NCBI GenBank assembly: GCA_964421565.1
Contig: CAYQXJ010000010.1
Coordinates: 71,729 to 135,728, forward strand
Direction of reading: 5' to 3'
DNA length: 64,000 nt
Source: CAYQXJ01 sp964421565
GTDB taxonomy: Bacteria > Planctomycetota > Brocadiia > SM23-32
This document shows, piece after piece, positions 33,203 through 42,300 of this stretch (the first letter of the stretch is position 1; every line of letters starts with the position of its first letter). The translations under genes were made by a program, and so were the position numbers. Below the pieces are notes generated by a model. It had not been told where the DNA came from. It was given only the letters and a program-made list of their open reading frames with translations, and made no database searches.

Positions 33203-34576
33203 ATGTGCAGCGTAGAAATGCCACCACGCACTCCGGGGGACGGCGAGCGCTCAGACGCCGAAGACCCTGAAGTTCTGGCGCAGCGGATCAAAGAACTGAC
33301 TGCCGATTTGGAAACGGCAGGCAAACGTATCGAGACGCTGGAGCGCCAGTTGCAGCAGACCCGTCTTAGCACCACCAGTAGAGCGCGCACGGATCAGGAC
33401 CTTCGCTTGCTCGCCGAACAGGTCGAGCGCCAGGCGATGCTGCTGGAACGGGACGAACAGGTGGCGCGCGAGCTGCAACGCAACCTGCGCCCGGTCCTCG
33501 AGGAAGACATACCTGGGCTGAGGTTCGCAATCGAAACACGGCCCGGCACGCGCGTCGGGGGCGATTTCTTCGATATCATCAATCTGGCCGACAACTTCGT
33601 CGCGTTCCTCATCGCCGACGTTTCCGGCTACGGGTTGCCCGCCGCCGTCATCATGGCGACCGGTCGCCTCGCCTTCCGCACTTACGCCGCCAACGAGATC
33701 AACCCGCGCGTGATCATGAAGAACGTGAACAAGGCCATGCTTCGCAGCACGCTGGCGGGACACTACCTGACGGCCTTCCTGGGGGTTCTGGATAGCGAAC
33801 TGCTCACCATGCAGTATGTGAATGCTTCGCACTGCACCCCATTCGTAATCCGTGACGGCGAGGCCATCCCGCTTGACACGGAGGGCCTCTTCGTCGGCAT
33901 GTTCGAGGACCCCCAGTATGAGCAGAGGGGCATCCAGCTTGAGCAGCACGATCGGCTGTTCCTCTACACCGATGGTCTGCTGAGAGCCTTTGAGGGGCGT
34001 GACCGGCATGAAGCTGCGGAGGAGCTGGGCGAGCACTTAAAGGAGCGCAGCGCGTTCGGGATCAATGAAATCGTAGGTGGTCTGGGTAACCGCATGCGGG
34101 AGCCGGAAGACGACGTGGCCCTCCTGGGCGTGGAACTGCTGCTGGAGAAGGCACAACGCAAGGTGATCGCCATATCGAGCATTCCCAGCGAGGTTACGCG
34201 CGTTGAGGATGCTATCCTGCCCGTCCTCAGTAACAAGGGCTATGGTGAAAGGGCAATCTTCGCCTGCAAACTCGCCCTCGAAGAGGCCGTCATCAACGCG
34301 ATCAAGCACGGCAACGAGCTGGATGATACCAAGAAGGTGACTATCGGCTTCAGCGTGGATGACGATCGGACCATTCTGAGCGTTGGGGACGAAGGGCCCG
34401 GGTTCGATCCCCAGCACGTGCCCGACCCTACGCTCGACGAGAATCTGATCGCCACCAGCGGCCGCGGCATTGCGTTGATACGGGCATACATGGACGAGGT
34501 ACGCTTCAACGAAAAGGGCAACGAGATCACCATGATCAAGTATGCCCCCTGGGCCGCAGCAAAGCAGACCTCTTGA
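33203..34576 (+). CDS. Fused SpoIIE-type PP2C phosphatase and HATPase (RsbU-RsbW-like)
   Basis: 457 residues, cytosolic. N-terminal coiled coil (about 25-95), then a SpoIIE/PP2C phosphatase domain (about 95-310) with GTRVGGDFFDI, LIADVSGYGLPAAVIM, LFLYTDGLLRAF and DDVALLGVEL holding the metal-binding Asp residues, then an RsbW/SpoIIAB-like ATPase domain (about 330-450) with N-box EEAVINAIKHGN, DEGPGFDP and SGRGIALIRAYMDEV. One protein therefore has both an anti-anti-sigma phosphatase and an anti-sigma kinase module. The STAS gene starts 22 nt downstream and is the likely substrate. No sigma factor or sensor gene is near. The start has only a weak ribosome-binding site, so it may lie a few codons downstream. 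Confidence 0.92.
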   Translation: MCSVEMPPRTPGDGERSDAEDPEVLAQRIKELTADLETAGKRIETLERQLQQTRLSTTSRARTDQDLRLLAEQVERQAMLLERDEQVARELQRNLRPVLEEDIPGLRFAIETRPGTRVGGDFFDIINLADNFVAFLIADVSGYGLPAAVIMATGRLAFRTYAANEINPRVIMKNVNKAMLRSTLAGHYLTAFLGVLDSELLTMQYVNASHCTPFVIRDGEAIPLDTEGLFVGMFEDPQYEQRGIQLEQHDRLFLYTDGLLRAFEGRDRHEAAEELGEHLKERSAFGINEIVGGLGNRMREPEDDVALLGVELLLEKAQRKVIAISSIPSEVTRVEDAILPVLSNKGYGERAIFACKLALEEAVINAIKHGNELDDTKKVTIGFSVDDDRTILSVGDEGPGFDPQHVPDPTLDENLIATSGRGIALIRAYMDEVRFNEKGNEITMIKYAPWAAAKQTS

Positions 34577-34598
34577 GACCCCGAAGACGGACCGGAAC

Positions 34599-34955
34599 AT
34601 GCGCGAGAATGCGTCCGAAAACCTGACCATTGACGAGGAGTTCGTGGACGACGCGGTGGTTCTTCGCCTCTCGGGGCAGATGCGTGAGATGGGCGCCGAC
34701 GTGCTGCGCGAGCGGTTGGATGCACTGTTGGCCGACGGGCATGTCCGGATCATCTTCGAGCTGGGAGACGTCTCGTTCGTCAGCTCAACAGGTCTCGGGC
34801 AGATGATGCGTGCCTACCGTACGGCCGTCAGCAGCGACGGCTATGTGCGCGTCGTCAACCCTCAGCCCCTCGTCGAGGAAGTCTTCCGGTTCACCAAACT
34901 GCACACGCTCATCGGCATCTTCTCCACCGTGGAAGAGGCCCTTGCGGCCGATTAG
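34599..34955 (+). CDS. STAS-domain anti-sigma factor antagonist
   Basis: 118 residues, RsbV/SpoIIAA-like. The single STAS domain has GDVSFVSSTGLGQMMRAYR: the Ser63-Thr64 pair occupies the usual phosphorylation site (DSxG in SpoIIAA/RsbV), with Ser62 in place of the common Asp. Predicted cycle: phosphorylated by the HATPase module and dephosphorylated by the PP2C module of the fused protein encoded just upstream (22-nt gap, same operon), switching an unseen sigma factor or other target. The start at 34599 follows CCGGA. The 3' end overlaps a convergent membrane-protein gene by 4 bp. Confidence 0.9.
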   Translation: MRENASENLTIDEEFVDDAVVLRLSGQMREMGADVLRERLDALLADGHVRIIFELGDVSFVSSTGLGQMMRAYRTAVSSDGYVRVVNPQPLVEEVFRFTKLHTLIGIFSTVEEALAAD

Positions 34956-36016
34956 CCGGCGTCTACGGCGTTGTCCGCTTTGCTTCTCTCTTTGCTGCTG
35001 GCTGCCAGGTTACGCAGGTCCAGCCCTTCGTACCACAGCAGGGCCAGGCCCACGGCAGTCACCGGCAGTATGTTCACAGCCCAGAGTGCCATGGCGAATG
35101 CGCCAGCCTTGCCGCTCGGGACGCCGAAGAGCTCCGCCCCCGCCATGGCGGCCGCGTGGAATAAGCCGAGGAAGCCCGGTGCCTGTGGCGCTACTACCGC
35201 CGCGGTTACGAACACCTGCACCAGCAGCGCGCCCCGGAAACCAAGGCCGAGGGCGAAGGCCCGCTCAAGCCACCATGCTAACAACGGAAAGCACATCCAT
35301 ACCGCCGCGGTCAGCCCCAGCGCGACCAACACCCGCCAGCCGCTGCGCAGAAACCCCAACGAACGCGTTGCATTCTCGAAGAAGCCCTGTAGCGGGTTCC
35401 GCCAGGAATCGGGAAGCGGCGTTGTAAGCAGCCTGCCGAGGCGCAATGCCCATTGCGGCCGGAACACAACGGTGAGAAGCCCTGCCAGTGCGATTCCCGT
35501 AATGCCGGCCAGCCAGATGCTCTGATCCCGAATAGCGCCCAGGATGTCGCTGCCAGACCCATCGGCGGCCTTCTCGATTGCGGAAGGCGTGGTAACAATC
35601 GCCAGGAGCAGAAGCATCCCCGCTCCGACCAGATCGAAGAGTCGTTCCAGCACAATGCCCGTGCCAGCCGCGTGCCCGAAGGGTATGCCGCTCTTACGGT
35701 GCAGCAGGTACGGCCGGATGACCTCCCCCGGCCGCAAGGGCAGCACGTTGCTTGACATGAAGCCGATGAGGGTGGCCGAGGCCACGTGCGAGACGGGCAC
35801 TTCGTGAGCAGGACGAAGGAAGTAACGCCAGCGCACGATGCGAAGCGTGTAGGAAAGCGCCAGCATGCCGAGCGCCGGCAACACGTGGACGTAGTCCGCG
35901 CGAGCAAAAGCGTGAGCGAAGTCGCCCCAGTGATCTGTCATGCGACTGACGAAGTAGTAAACCGCGGCGCCGCTGAGCAGAAGCCCGCCGAGGACCGTCC
36001 AGTGTTGTCTGCGCAT
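34952..36016 (-). CDS. Lysylphosphatidylglycerol-synthase-like transmembrane protein (UPF0104)
   Basis: 354 residues with about eight membrane helices, e.g. VLGGLLLSGAAVYYFVS, LPALGMLALSYTL, GAGMLLLLAIVTT, LAGITGIALAGLLTVVF and FAMALWAVNILPVTAVGLALLWY. The conserved ALIGFMSSNVLPLRPGEVIRPYLL and GTGIVLERLFDL stretches are those of the LPG_synthase_TM family (MprF flippase part, AglD/YbhN-like). It lacks the cytosolic aminoacyl-transferase domain of MprF, so it is probably a lipid flippase or glycolipid-related protein in the inner membrane. Start at 36016 follows GGGGGG; nine upstream codons are less likely. Divergent from the fumarase subunit gene. Confidence 0.88.
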   Translation of the reverse strand: MRRQHWTVLGGLLLSGAAVYYFVSRMTDHWGDFAHAFARADYVHVLPALGMLALSYTLRIVRWRYFLRPAHEVPVSHVASATLIGFMSSNVLPLRPGEVIRPYLLHRKSGIPFGHAAGTGIVLERLFDLVGAGMLLLLAIVTTPSAIEKAADGSGSDILGAIRDQSIWLAGITGIALAGLLTVVFRPQWALRLGRLLTTPLPDSWRNPLQGFFENATRSLGFLRSGWRVLVALGLTAAVWMCFPLLAWWLERAFALGLGFRGALLVQVFVTAAVVAPQAPGFLGLFHAAAMAGAELFGVPSGKAGAFAMALWAVNILPVTAVGLALLWYEGLDLRNLAASSKERSKADNAVDAG

Positions 36017-36079
36017 AGGCGTCAATACCCCCCAATTGCCCACAGGTTAGCGGGCAGGGCGCAGGCGGACAAGCGACAG

Positions 36080-36101
36080 CGGGCCGCAGGTTCGCGGCCC
36101 G
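36080..36101. repeat. 8-bp inverted repeat between divergent genes
   Basis: CGGGCCGC (36080-36087), loop AGGTTC, GCGGCCCG (36094-36101). It lies between the starts of the divergent LPG-synthase-like and fumarase genes, 17 bp upstream of the fumarase -35 box. It could be an operator or a hairpin in the divergent leader. Confidence 0.35.
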
Positions 36102-36117
36102 GACGCACTCGGCGGCC

Positions 36118-36146
36118 TTGACCCTGTAGAGCCCATCGCATAGAGT
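36118..36146 (+). promoter_or_regulatory. Promoter of the fumarase subunit gene, nearly leaderless
   Basis: TTGACC (36118-36123), 17-nt spacer, TAGAGT (36141-36146). Predicted start near 36153, only about 4 nt before the ATG at 36157, which lacks a ribosome-binding site. This suggests leaderless translation. Confidence 0.4.
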
Positions 36147-36156
36147 TCCCTACACC

Positions 36157-37038
36157 ATGACCGAACCGATCATAGTACGGGCGGATGAGGTGAGCCGGCA
36201 CGTCTGTCGCCTTTACCGTCACGTCAACACACACCTGCGCGAGGACGTGCGGCTTGCACTGGAGGGGGCGCTCGATAAAGAGTGCTCGCCGGTGGCCAGA
36301 GAGGTGCTCGGTGTCCTTATCGAGAATGCGCGAGTCAGTCTCACCCAGGGACTGCCGCTCTGCCAGGATACGGGTTTGGCGGTGGCCTTCGTGCAACTCG
36401 GCGCCCACGTACTGATCGAGGGGGCTTCCCTTCAGGATGCGATCAACGCTGGCATCCGTCGTGCCGTTGCGCAACATCCCCTCCGCGCCTCGACGGTCCG
36501 CGACCCGTTTGCGCGAGAGAACCTGAACGACAACACGCCCGCCATCGTGCACCTTGAACACGTAGAGGGAGACGAACTGCATATGAGCCTGATCGCGAAG
36601 GGCGGCGGTGCGGAGAACATGAGCCGGGTATGCATGCTGACTCCCGCCGACGGGCGTCAGGGCCTCATCGACGCCGTGACCGAGACTGTGCGCCGGGCCG
36701 GGGCCAACGCCTGCCCCCCCCTGATCATCGGAGTTGGGGTCGGCGGCAACTTCGAGCATTGTGCGTTGCTGGCCAAGCGGGCGCTGCTGCGCGATCTGCG
36801 CGAGCCGAACGCCGATCCTGATATGGCGGCGCTGGAGGCCGAACTGCTGGCGCGCACCAACGACCTCGGCATCGGGCCACAGGGGTTCGGGGGGCGAACC
36901 ACGGCGCTGGCGGTGCTTATCGAAACTGCTCCGTGTCACATCGCCAGTCTGCCGGTTGCCGTCAACATAGAGTGTCACTCGCACCGGCATGGTAGCGTTA
37001 CGCTCGGAGGCAGTTCGCACGTGCAGGCGAAGGGCTGA
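36157..37038 (+). CDS. Class I fumarate hydratase, alpha (N-terminal) subunit
   Basis: 293 residues. Iron-sulfur hydro-lyase of the fumarase/tartrate dehydratase alpha family: QGLPLCQDTGLAVAF (Cys69, cluster ligand), KGGGAENMSRVCMLTPADG (second Cys, about 159) and GVGVGGNFEHCALLAKRALLR (third Cys), then GPQGFGGRTTALAVLIE. In two-subunit enzymes it needs a beta subunit of about 180-200 residues, normally the next gene. Here the next gene, 9 nt later, encodes a thermonuclease-like protein, so the beta subunit must be elsewhere or the reaction differs. The promoter gives an almost leaderless message. It hydrates fumarate to malate in the TCA cycle, or acts on tartrate/mesaconate. Confidence 0.88.
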   Translation: MTEPIIVRADEVSRHVCRLYRHVNTHLREDVRLALEGALDKECSPVAREVLGVLIENARVSLTQGLPLCQDTGLAVAFVQLGAHVLIEGASLQDAINAGIRRAVAQHPLRASTVRDPFARENLNDNTPAIVHLEHVEGDELHMSLIAKGGGAENMSRVCMLTPADGRQGLIDAVTETVRRAGANACPPLIIGVGVGGNFEHCALLAKRALLRDLREPNADPDMAALEAELLARTNDLGIGPQGFGGRTTALAVLIETAPCHIASLPVAVNIECHSHRHGSVTLGGSSHVQAKG

Positions 37039-37047
37039 CCAGGCACA

Positions 37048-37599
37048 ATGGCTCCTCCTCTTCGGCGAGCACTGATAGGCCTGTTGGTCGCGGTGGCTTC
37101 CGTGGTGTTCGTGGCCGGGCTCGTGTTGCGCGAGCGCACCGCAGCGGTGGCCAGCAGCGGGGTGGTCGGCTTCGTCTATGATGGCGACACGGTTCAGATG
37201 GCAGGTGGGGGTAAGGTGCGCCTGCTGGGTGTCGATTGCATGGATTCGCATAACGAGCGACGAGCGGCAGGCCAGGCTGCATACTATGGTATGCCCATTG
37301 AGCGTGTGCGCTACTGGTCCCAGAAGGCGACAGAGTTCACCATCCAGCAACTGAAGGGCAAGCGTGTCGTCTTGCACCAGGGCCCGCAACAGAAAGACGA
37401 CTACGGCCGCGTTCTGGCTTACCTGCACATGCGGACGGAGGAAGGCGAGCGGGACTTCAACCTCTGGATGCTTCAACGCGGACTCGCGACAGCCTACCGG
37501 GCGTTTGCCCATCCGCGCCGGCCCGAGTACCTGGATGCCGAAACTGAGGCACGTTCCGAGCGGCGGGGGCTATGGTCCGACGTGGGGCGCGAACCGTGA
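37048..37599 (+). CDS. Thermonuclease-family (SNase-like) protein, membrane-anchored or exported
   Basis: 183 residues. N-terminal helix at about residues 8-27 (ALIGLLVAVASVVFVAGLVL) is a signal peptide or anchor. The SNase domain shows YDGDTVQMAGGGKVRLLGVD, KDDYGRVLAYLHM and RGLATAYRAF, keeping the two Arg (in VRLL and YGRVL) of the active site. The usual catalytic Glu in DTPE is not at its place (here DCMDSHNE), so activity is uncertain. It would cut nucleic acid in the periplasm. It follows the fumarase gene by 9 nt and overlaps the DUF123 gene start (GTGA), suggesting co-expression of two nuclease-like proteins. Confidence 0.85.
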   Translation: MAPPLRRALIGLLVAVASVVFVAGLVLRERTAAVASSGVVGFVYDGDTVQMAGGGKVRLLGVDCMDSHNERRAAGQAAYYGMPIERVRYWSQKATEFTIQQLKGKRVVLHQGPQQKDDYGRVLAYLHMRTEEGERDFNLWMLQRGLATAYRAFAHPRRPEYLDAETEARSERRGLWSDVGREP

Positions 37600-38057
37600 G
37601 GAAGTCAGCCGAGTCCGGCGCCAGTTGCGGTTCGATTCCCGGCTCGCCCGGCGTGTATGCGCTCGTGCTATGGTTGGCGGAGCCCAGATGCGTTCAGGTA
37701 GGGGCACTTGGAGAGATACGGTTCAAAGCGGGCTACTACGCCTATGTCGGAAGCGCTCAGGGCGGACTCCGTCCACGCCTGCACCGCCACCTGCGCCACC
37801 GCCGGAAGCGCCGCCATTGGCACGTGGACTACCTGCGCGAGGTCGCCGAGCCTGCCGGTGTGCTGCTCTGGCCGGGGCAGTCCCGAAACGAGTGCGTATT
37901 GGCCCTCCGGGTAAGCGCTTGCGCCGATGGTTCAGTGGCCGGGTTCGGCTGCAGCGACTGCCGCTGCGCGACCCACCTCTACATGTGTGCCAAGAATCCG
38001 CACGAGCGGCTGACATCGCTGCGTTTGCCGGGAGCCTGTTGGGTGCCCCTGGACTGA
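37596..38057 (+). CDS. DUF123 (GIY-YIG-like) protein
   Basis: 153 residues from GTG 37596, which overlaps the upstream stop as GTGA; an ATG eight codons earlier (37572) is possible. DUF123/GIY-YIG-type motifs: GVYALVLWL, then GYYAYVGSAQGGLRPRLHRHLR, HWHVDYLRE and FGCSDCRCATHLY. The family is related to GIY-YIG endonucleases and is sometimes fused to endonuclease III; its true job is not known. The Tyr pair and Arg of the GIY-YIG fold are present, and the CSDC-rich stretch may bind metal. It is the last of the three-gene string starting at 36157. Confidence 0.87.
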   Translation: MRKSAESGASCGSIPGSPGVYALVLWLAEPRCVQVGALGEIRFKAGYYAYVGSAQGGLRPRLHRHLRHRRKRRHWHVDYLREVAEPAGVLLWPGQSRNECVLALRVSACADGSVAGFGCSDCRCATHLYMCAKNPHERLTSLRLPGACWVPLD

Positions 38058-38080
38058 AGAAGGCGGAGACGCAAGACCGC

Positions 38081-38110
38081 TTGGGGTGCCCGGGGACGAC
38101 GTGGTACAAT
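38081..38110 (+). promoter_or_regulatory. Promoter of the four-gene envelope operon
   Basis: TTGGGG (38081-38086), 18-nt spacer, TACAAT (38105-38110). Start near 38117, leader about 33 nt, with GGAGG before the ATG at 38150. Confidence 0.45.
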
Positions 38111-38149
38111 GGTCTTGTCGCACCGCAAGTACGGGAGGAGCGCACCAGA

Positions 38150-39319
38150 ATGGACCACTCGAGCCATGATAGGGCGTGCATGCACCAAGTGCTCTTTGCC
38201 TTCGTTGTCACTTGTGCGTTGTTGGCGCCTGCAGCGGCCACCGAGGCACTGCAGGGCATGGTCTCTCTCAGCGATGGCACCGAAGCGGCAGGTGAGATAC
38301 GGTTCGCCAATGATCAGATCCTCCTTCACGAGCCTGGCTCGGGCCAGCGCTATTCGATCAGGCTGGCGGAGGTACGCACCATCGAATCAGTCGTGGATGA
38401 GCAGCGCATGGAGGAGAAATGGATATTCCGGGAGAGCGGCCTCGACGACAAGGTATACCTCGGGCAGTTCTACCCGGTTCGCTACTATTTGACGCACGTT
38501 ACCTTCCATGACGGCAGGCGCCTCAGCGGCCATATCCTCCCTGCCACCCTCTACGTGCACGCCGAGGGGGCCCGACGGCGGTTCATCCTGCGTCGCAAGC
38601 AGGAGGGCGAGGTCGGCGAGGGTCTGAATGAACTCGTCTTCGTCCGCTCAATCGCCCTCGGCGAAGGCGCTGGCGTCCGCGGCAGGATACATGGCACGTT
38701 GGCCCTCACAGAAGGGGAGCAACTACGCAGAGTCGTCGCGCTGAATCGGGACAAAATGTTCGCTGTCGAGGGCAAGTTTACGCCTAAGACAGGAGAGTTC
38801 GCCGCATACAACTGTACAGGGGGAGTCTATGACATTATTGTGGTGACTAACCGGGCTGTGCATCTGGCGTTCAGCGCGGAGTACGAAGATTCGGCGCAGA
38901 GACTTTCCCGCTCGGACGTTCAACCTGTGCAGCAGTGGGTGAACTCGCTACGCGACTTCTTCCACACCCGCCGCATCATGTACGCCGCCGGTAATGACGA
39001 GCGAACGTGGGCACTGGTCTGGCAGGAGCGGCGAGGCGGCACCACGCTGAAGGGCGCCGAACGGATACACCGGTGGGACGTGTGGGCCATGCACCGCCCG
39101 AACCGGGAGTGGCAGGTTCAAGAGCGCTTCTTCGTCTGGCGGGCGGTAAGCTCGCACTTGGGACTGGAACCGCTTGATGTCGTGATCAACCCCGCTTTGG
39201 GCGGCCATCGGGTAAGCGCGGAGACGCCCGAGCTTGAGCTCCGGATCGAGCTGGTGCCGACCGGTGAAGAGGCTATTCCTGAACCGGAGGAAGCCGTTGA
39301 GCAGTCCGACACAACGTGA
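38150..39319 (+). CDS. Secreted protein of unknown family (operon gene 1)
   Basis: 389 residues, not recognised beyond a general beta-rich look. Signal peptide (HQVLFAFVVTCALLAPAAA) starts at residue 11-12, so Met at 38180 is an alternative start; GGAGG lies 10 nt before 38150. The first part has SDGTEAAGEIRFANDQILLHEPGSGQRYSIRLAEV, an SH3-like repeat seen in Planctomycetota-type exported proteins where it is linked to glucan or surface binding (my recollection, not checked). The C-terminus is acidic (PEPEEAVEQSDTT). It is first of four genes with gaps of 7, 34 and 15 nt, likely one operon building an envelope assembly. Confidence 0.7.
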   Translation: MDHSSHDRACMHQVLFAFVVTCALLAPAAATEALQGMVSLSDGTEAAGEIRFANDQILLHEPGSGQRYSIRLAEVRTIESVVDEQRMEEKWIFRESGLDDKVYLGQFYPVRYYLTHVTFHDGRRLSGHILPATLYVHAEGARRRFILRRKQEGEVGEGLNELVFVRSIALGEGAGVRGRIHGTLALTEGEQLRRVVALNRDKMFAVEGKFTPKTGEFAAYNCTGGVYDIIVVTNRAVHLAFSAEYEDSAQRLSRSDVQPVQQWVNSLRDFFHTRRIMYAAGNDERTWALVWQERRGGTTLKGAERIHRWDVWAMHRPNREWQVQERFFVWRAVSSHLGLEPLDVVINPALGGHRVSAETPELELRIELVPTGEEAIPEPEEAVEQSDTT

Positions 39320-39326
39320 GCGGCTG

Positions 39327-42300
39327 ATGGCCCCCATATGGCGGGCAGTAGACCGGGCGCGGATTACTTGGCGAGCCGTTCAGTTGGCCGATGGGGCGCT
39401 GCGGGTCTTCCTCCTCACCGGCGCCGCAGCAGTTGCGGGCTTCATGCTGGATAACCTTGTCCACCTGCCTCAGGGCGTCAGGCTGGTGTGGGGAGTCGGG
39501 ATTCTGCTCGCGGCGATCGCGGGGATTGGGCGCTATATGCTCTATCCGCTTGCGCGACCGATAAACGACCGCATGGTGGCTGTGCACCTGGAACGAGCTC
39601 TGCCGGAGCTGGACAACCGGTTGATCAACGCCGTGCTGCTGAGCGATGAGCGCTTCGGCCATCGGCTCACGCGCGTAATGGCCGACCTGCAGATCGCCGA
39701 AGCAGCCGGGCAACTCGATCTGCGAGCGCTCATACGACCGGTAGATCTGGAGTCACTGGCCCTCTGGGGGAAGCGCGTCCTAGTGCTCGTCGGCGTACTC
39801 GTGGTGTACGGTCTGCTATTCGGTGACTACCTGGCGAACGGCTGGGACCGCTTCGTGCACCCCCTCTCCTGGGTGCCGCCGATCACCGACACGCGTTTGG
39901 AGGTTACTCCCGGCAGTGCCGTGGTCTTGCTGGGCGAACCGCTCGACGTCGAGGCGCGGATAAGCGGTGTGCTGCCGCAAGAGGCACGGGTGAAGGTGCG
40001 AGAGGACGGCGCGGATTGGGTCGAGGACATCATGGCCTTCCGGGGCAACGCTTTTCGCTACCACTTCCCCGGCGTGCATCGCCCGTTCTCTTATCGTATT
40101 GAGGCGGGCGATGCCGTCAGCAGGCCCTATCGCGTGCAACTGCGTGAGCGCCCGCGCGTAACCGATTTGGAGGTGACCTACGAGTATCCCGGATACACCG
40201 GCCTGGGCCACCGCAAGGCAGAGGGATCGGGCGGCAACCTGCGTGCGCCGCAAGGCACAACGGCGCGGCTGCGCGCTGTGACCGACGTGCCGGTTTCCAC
40301 CGGGGCGATCCGAGTCTTGACGCCGAACGGCCGGGCGGGGGACAGACCCCTCACGCGGCTCGAACCGCGAGCACTGCAGGGAGAGCTGGTGATCAAACAG
40401 AACGGCACGTACGAGATCGTCGTAACGGACGCCCGAGGTGTCTCCAGCCTGCCCGTAACCGGGCGCATCGATTCAGTGGCGGACTCCGCCCCGAGGACGA
40501 GAGTCCTTGAGCCCGGTCGTGACCTGAGCGTTGCTCCCGGCAGCCGCGTGGAAGTGCTCGTAGAGGCCCGAGACGACTGGGCACTGCGGGCCTTGCGTAT
40601 CATGGCCCAGGCAAGGGCGGGCGAGGCATGGCGAGAAGTGCACGGTCGAGAGTGCTCCCCGGGCACGCTTACCGCGCGTGCGGGAACGGTGTTCGATGTC
40701 GGCGAAATGGGGCTCGAGGTTGGGGACACGGTGGAGTATTGCGCCGTGGCGGGCGACGGCATGGAGCGTGACGCCGAGGCCGCCGGGCGCAGTCGCATCT
40801 ACCGTCTTCGAGTAGTCCGTGCCGAGCTCGCTGGAGCCGCAGAAGGTGCTGTGCGCGAGGCGCTTCGCGACCTGATCAGAGGGCTCATAGCCATGCAGCG
40901 AGACAACCTCGCCGACACGCGCTCGCTGGCCGAGGAGCGGCCGCAGCGCGAGATCTTTGCCCGTCGGGCCGAGGGCCTGATTGTAGCCGAGGAGGCGATA
41001 CTTTCATCGGCCATGTCGGCGGTGGACGAATACGCGGGGCAAACCGCCGGCGCCACTGCCGAAGCACTGCGACGCATAACCGCTGACCATATCAACCGCG
41101 CAGTAGCCGCCCTGAAGTCTCTGCGCGTGGCGCCGAAGCCATATGCAGCCCCGATCGTCGATGCCGTTGCCAGGCAGGAGCGAGTCATCAAACTGTTGGA
41201 GGCACTTCTGGAAGATCCGAAGGCGACTCTTACCCAACTGCGTGCTGAGGAGGGGCCGGTTGCCGAGACGCCTGAGCGAGGAGAGGAACTCGCCCAAGGG
41301 CGCACGCTCGCAGAGCGTCTGTTGCGCGGACTCGACGAGTTCGGCGACGAGCAGCGGCGAGTGATCGAGATGAGCAAGAGGCTGGCCGAGAAAGCGGTCG
41401 ATGACTTCACCGAAGAGGATGAACAACAACTGGAACAGATCATCGACACGGAGAAGGAGTGGACAAGGTTCTTCCAGGAGGCGGCCACTGACCTGAGCAA
41501 GCTCCCCCCGCAGGACTTCTCACTGGCCACGCAGGCGCAGGAATTCCTCGAAGTCTACAGCGAGGTGCAGCAGGCCGTGCAGCATGGCGAGAGGGAGGTC
41601 ATCGAGATGGCAGTGCCCTATGAGCAGGCCGCGCTGGAACTGGCCGAGACTATCGAGACCAACATTGAGAAGTGGCTGATGGAGACGAAGGACGATAAGC
41701 GCTGGTCCATGGAAGAGCCGCTTGAGGACTACGAGCTGCCCATGAGCGAACTGCCGGACGAACTGCAGGACCTGATAGGCGATCTGGTGGAGAGTGAGCA
41801 GGATATGATCGAGGAAGTCGAGGACATGACCAGTGGTTGGTTCGACAGCCTCGACATCGGTGCGGGATGGAGCACCGAAGACGGCCCGATCAGTAACATG
41901 AGCGCGAAGGGGGTTACCGGCAATCGTCTGCCGAACACCAACGAAGTGGGCGGACGCAGCGGAGAGGGCCGCACGGGCAAGTCGAGCGGCCAATTCGTGG
42001 AGCAAACGGCGACCGGCAAGGGCGGACGCCAGACCCCGACGCGCCTGACGCCCGATCCGTACGAGGCCGGATTCGTCGAAGATACCAGCGCAGAGGCCCC
42101 CTCCGGTGCGACCGGTGGCGGCAAGGTGAGCGGCCAGGGCGCCGAAGGGCTGTACGGGCCTCTGCCTCCGCCTCTGCAGCAGAGGCTCCGCCGCGTCGCA
42201 AACAAGCAGCACGAACTCATCGACAAGGCCGAACGGCTCGACTACGGGCTGCGCAAGTACCGTGCGCCCAGGGCTCAACTGCCGGAGACCATAGAGTTGA

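Noticed and set aside
37616..37660. tRNA-like T-arm (GGTTCGATTCC) near 37630
   Set aside because: It is inside the DUF123 coding region, and no matching acceptor, D or anticodon stems are seen around it.
37364..38149. Upstream 262-codon extension of the first envelope-operon protein
   Set aside because: It overlaps the thermonuclease and DUF123 genes out of frame and would bury the signal peptide inside the protein.
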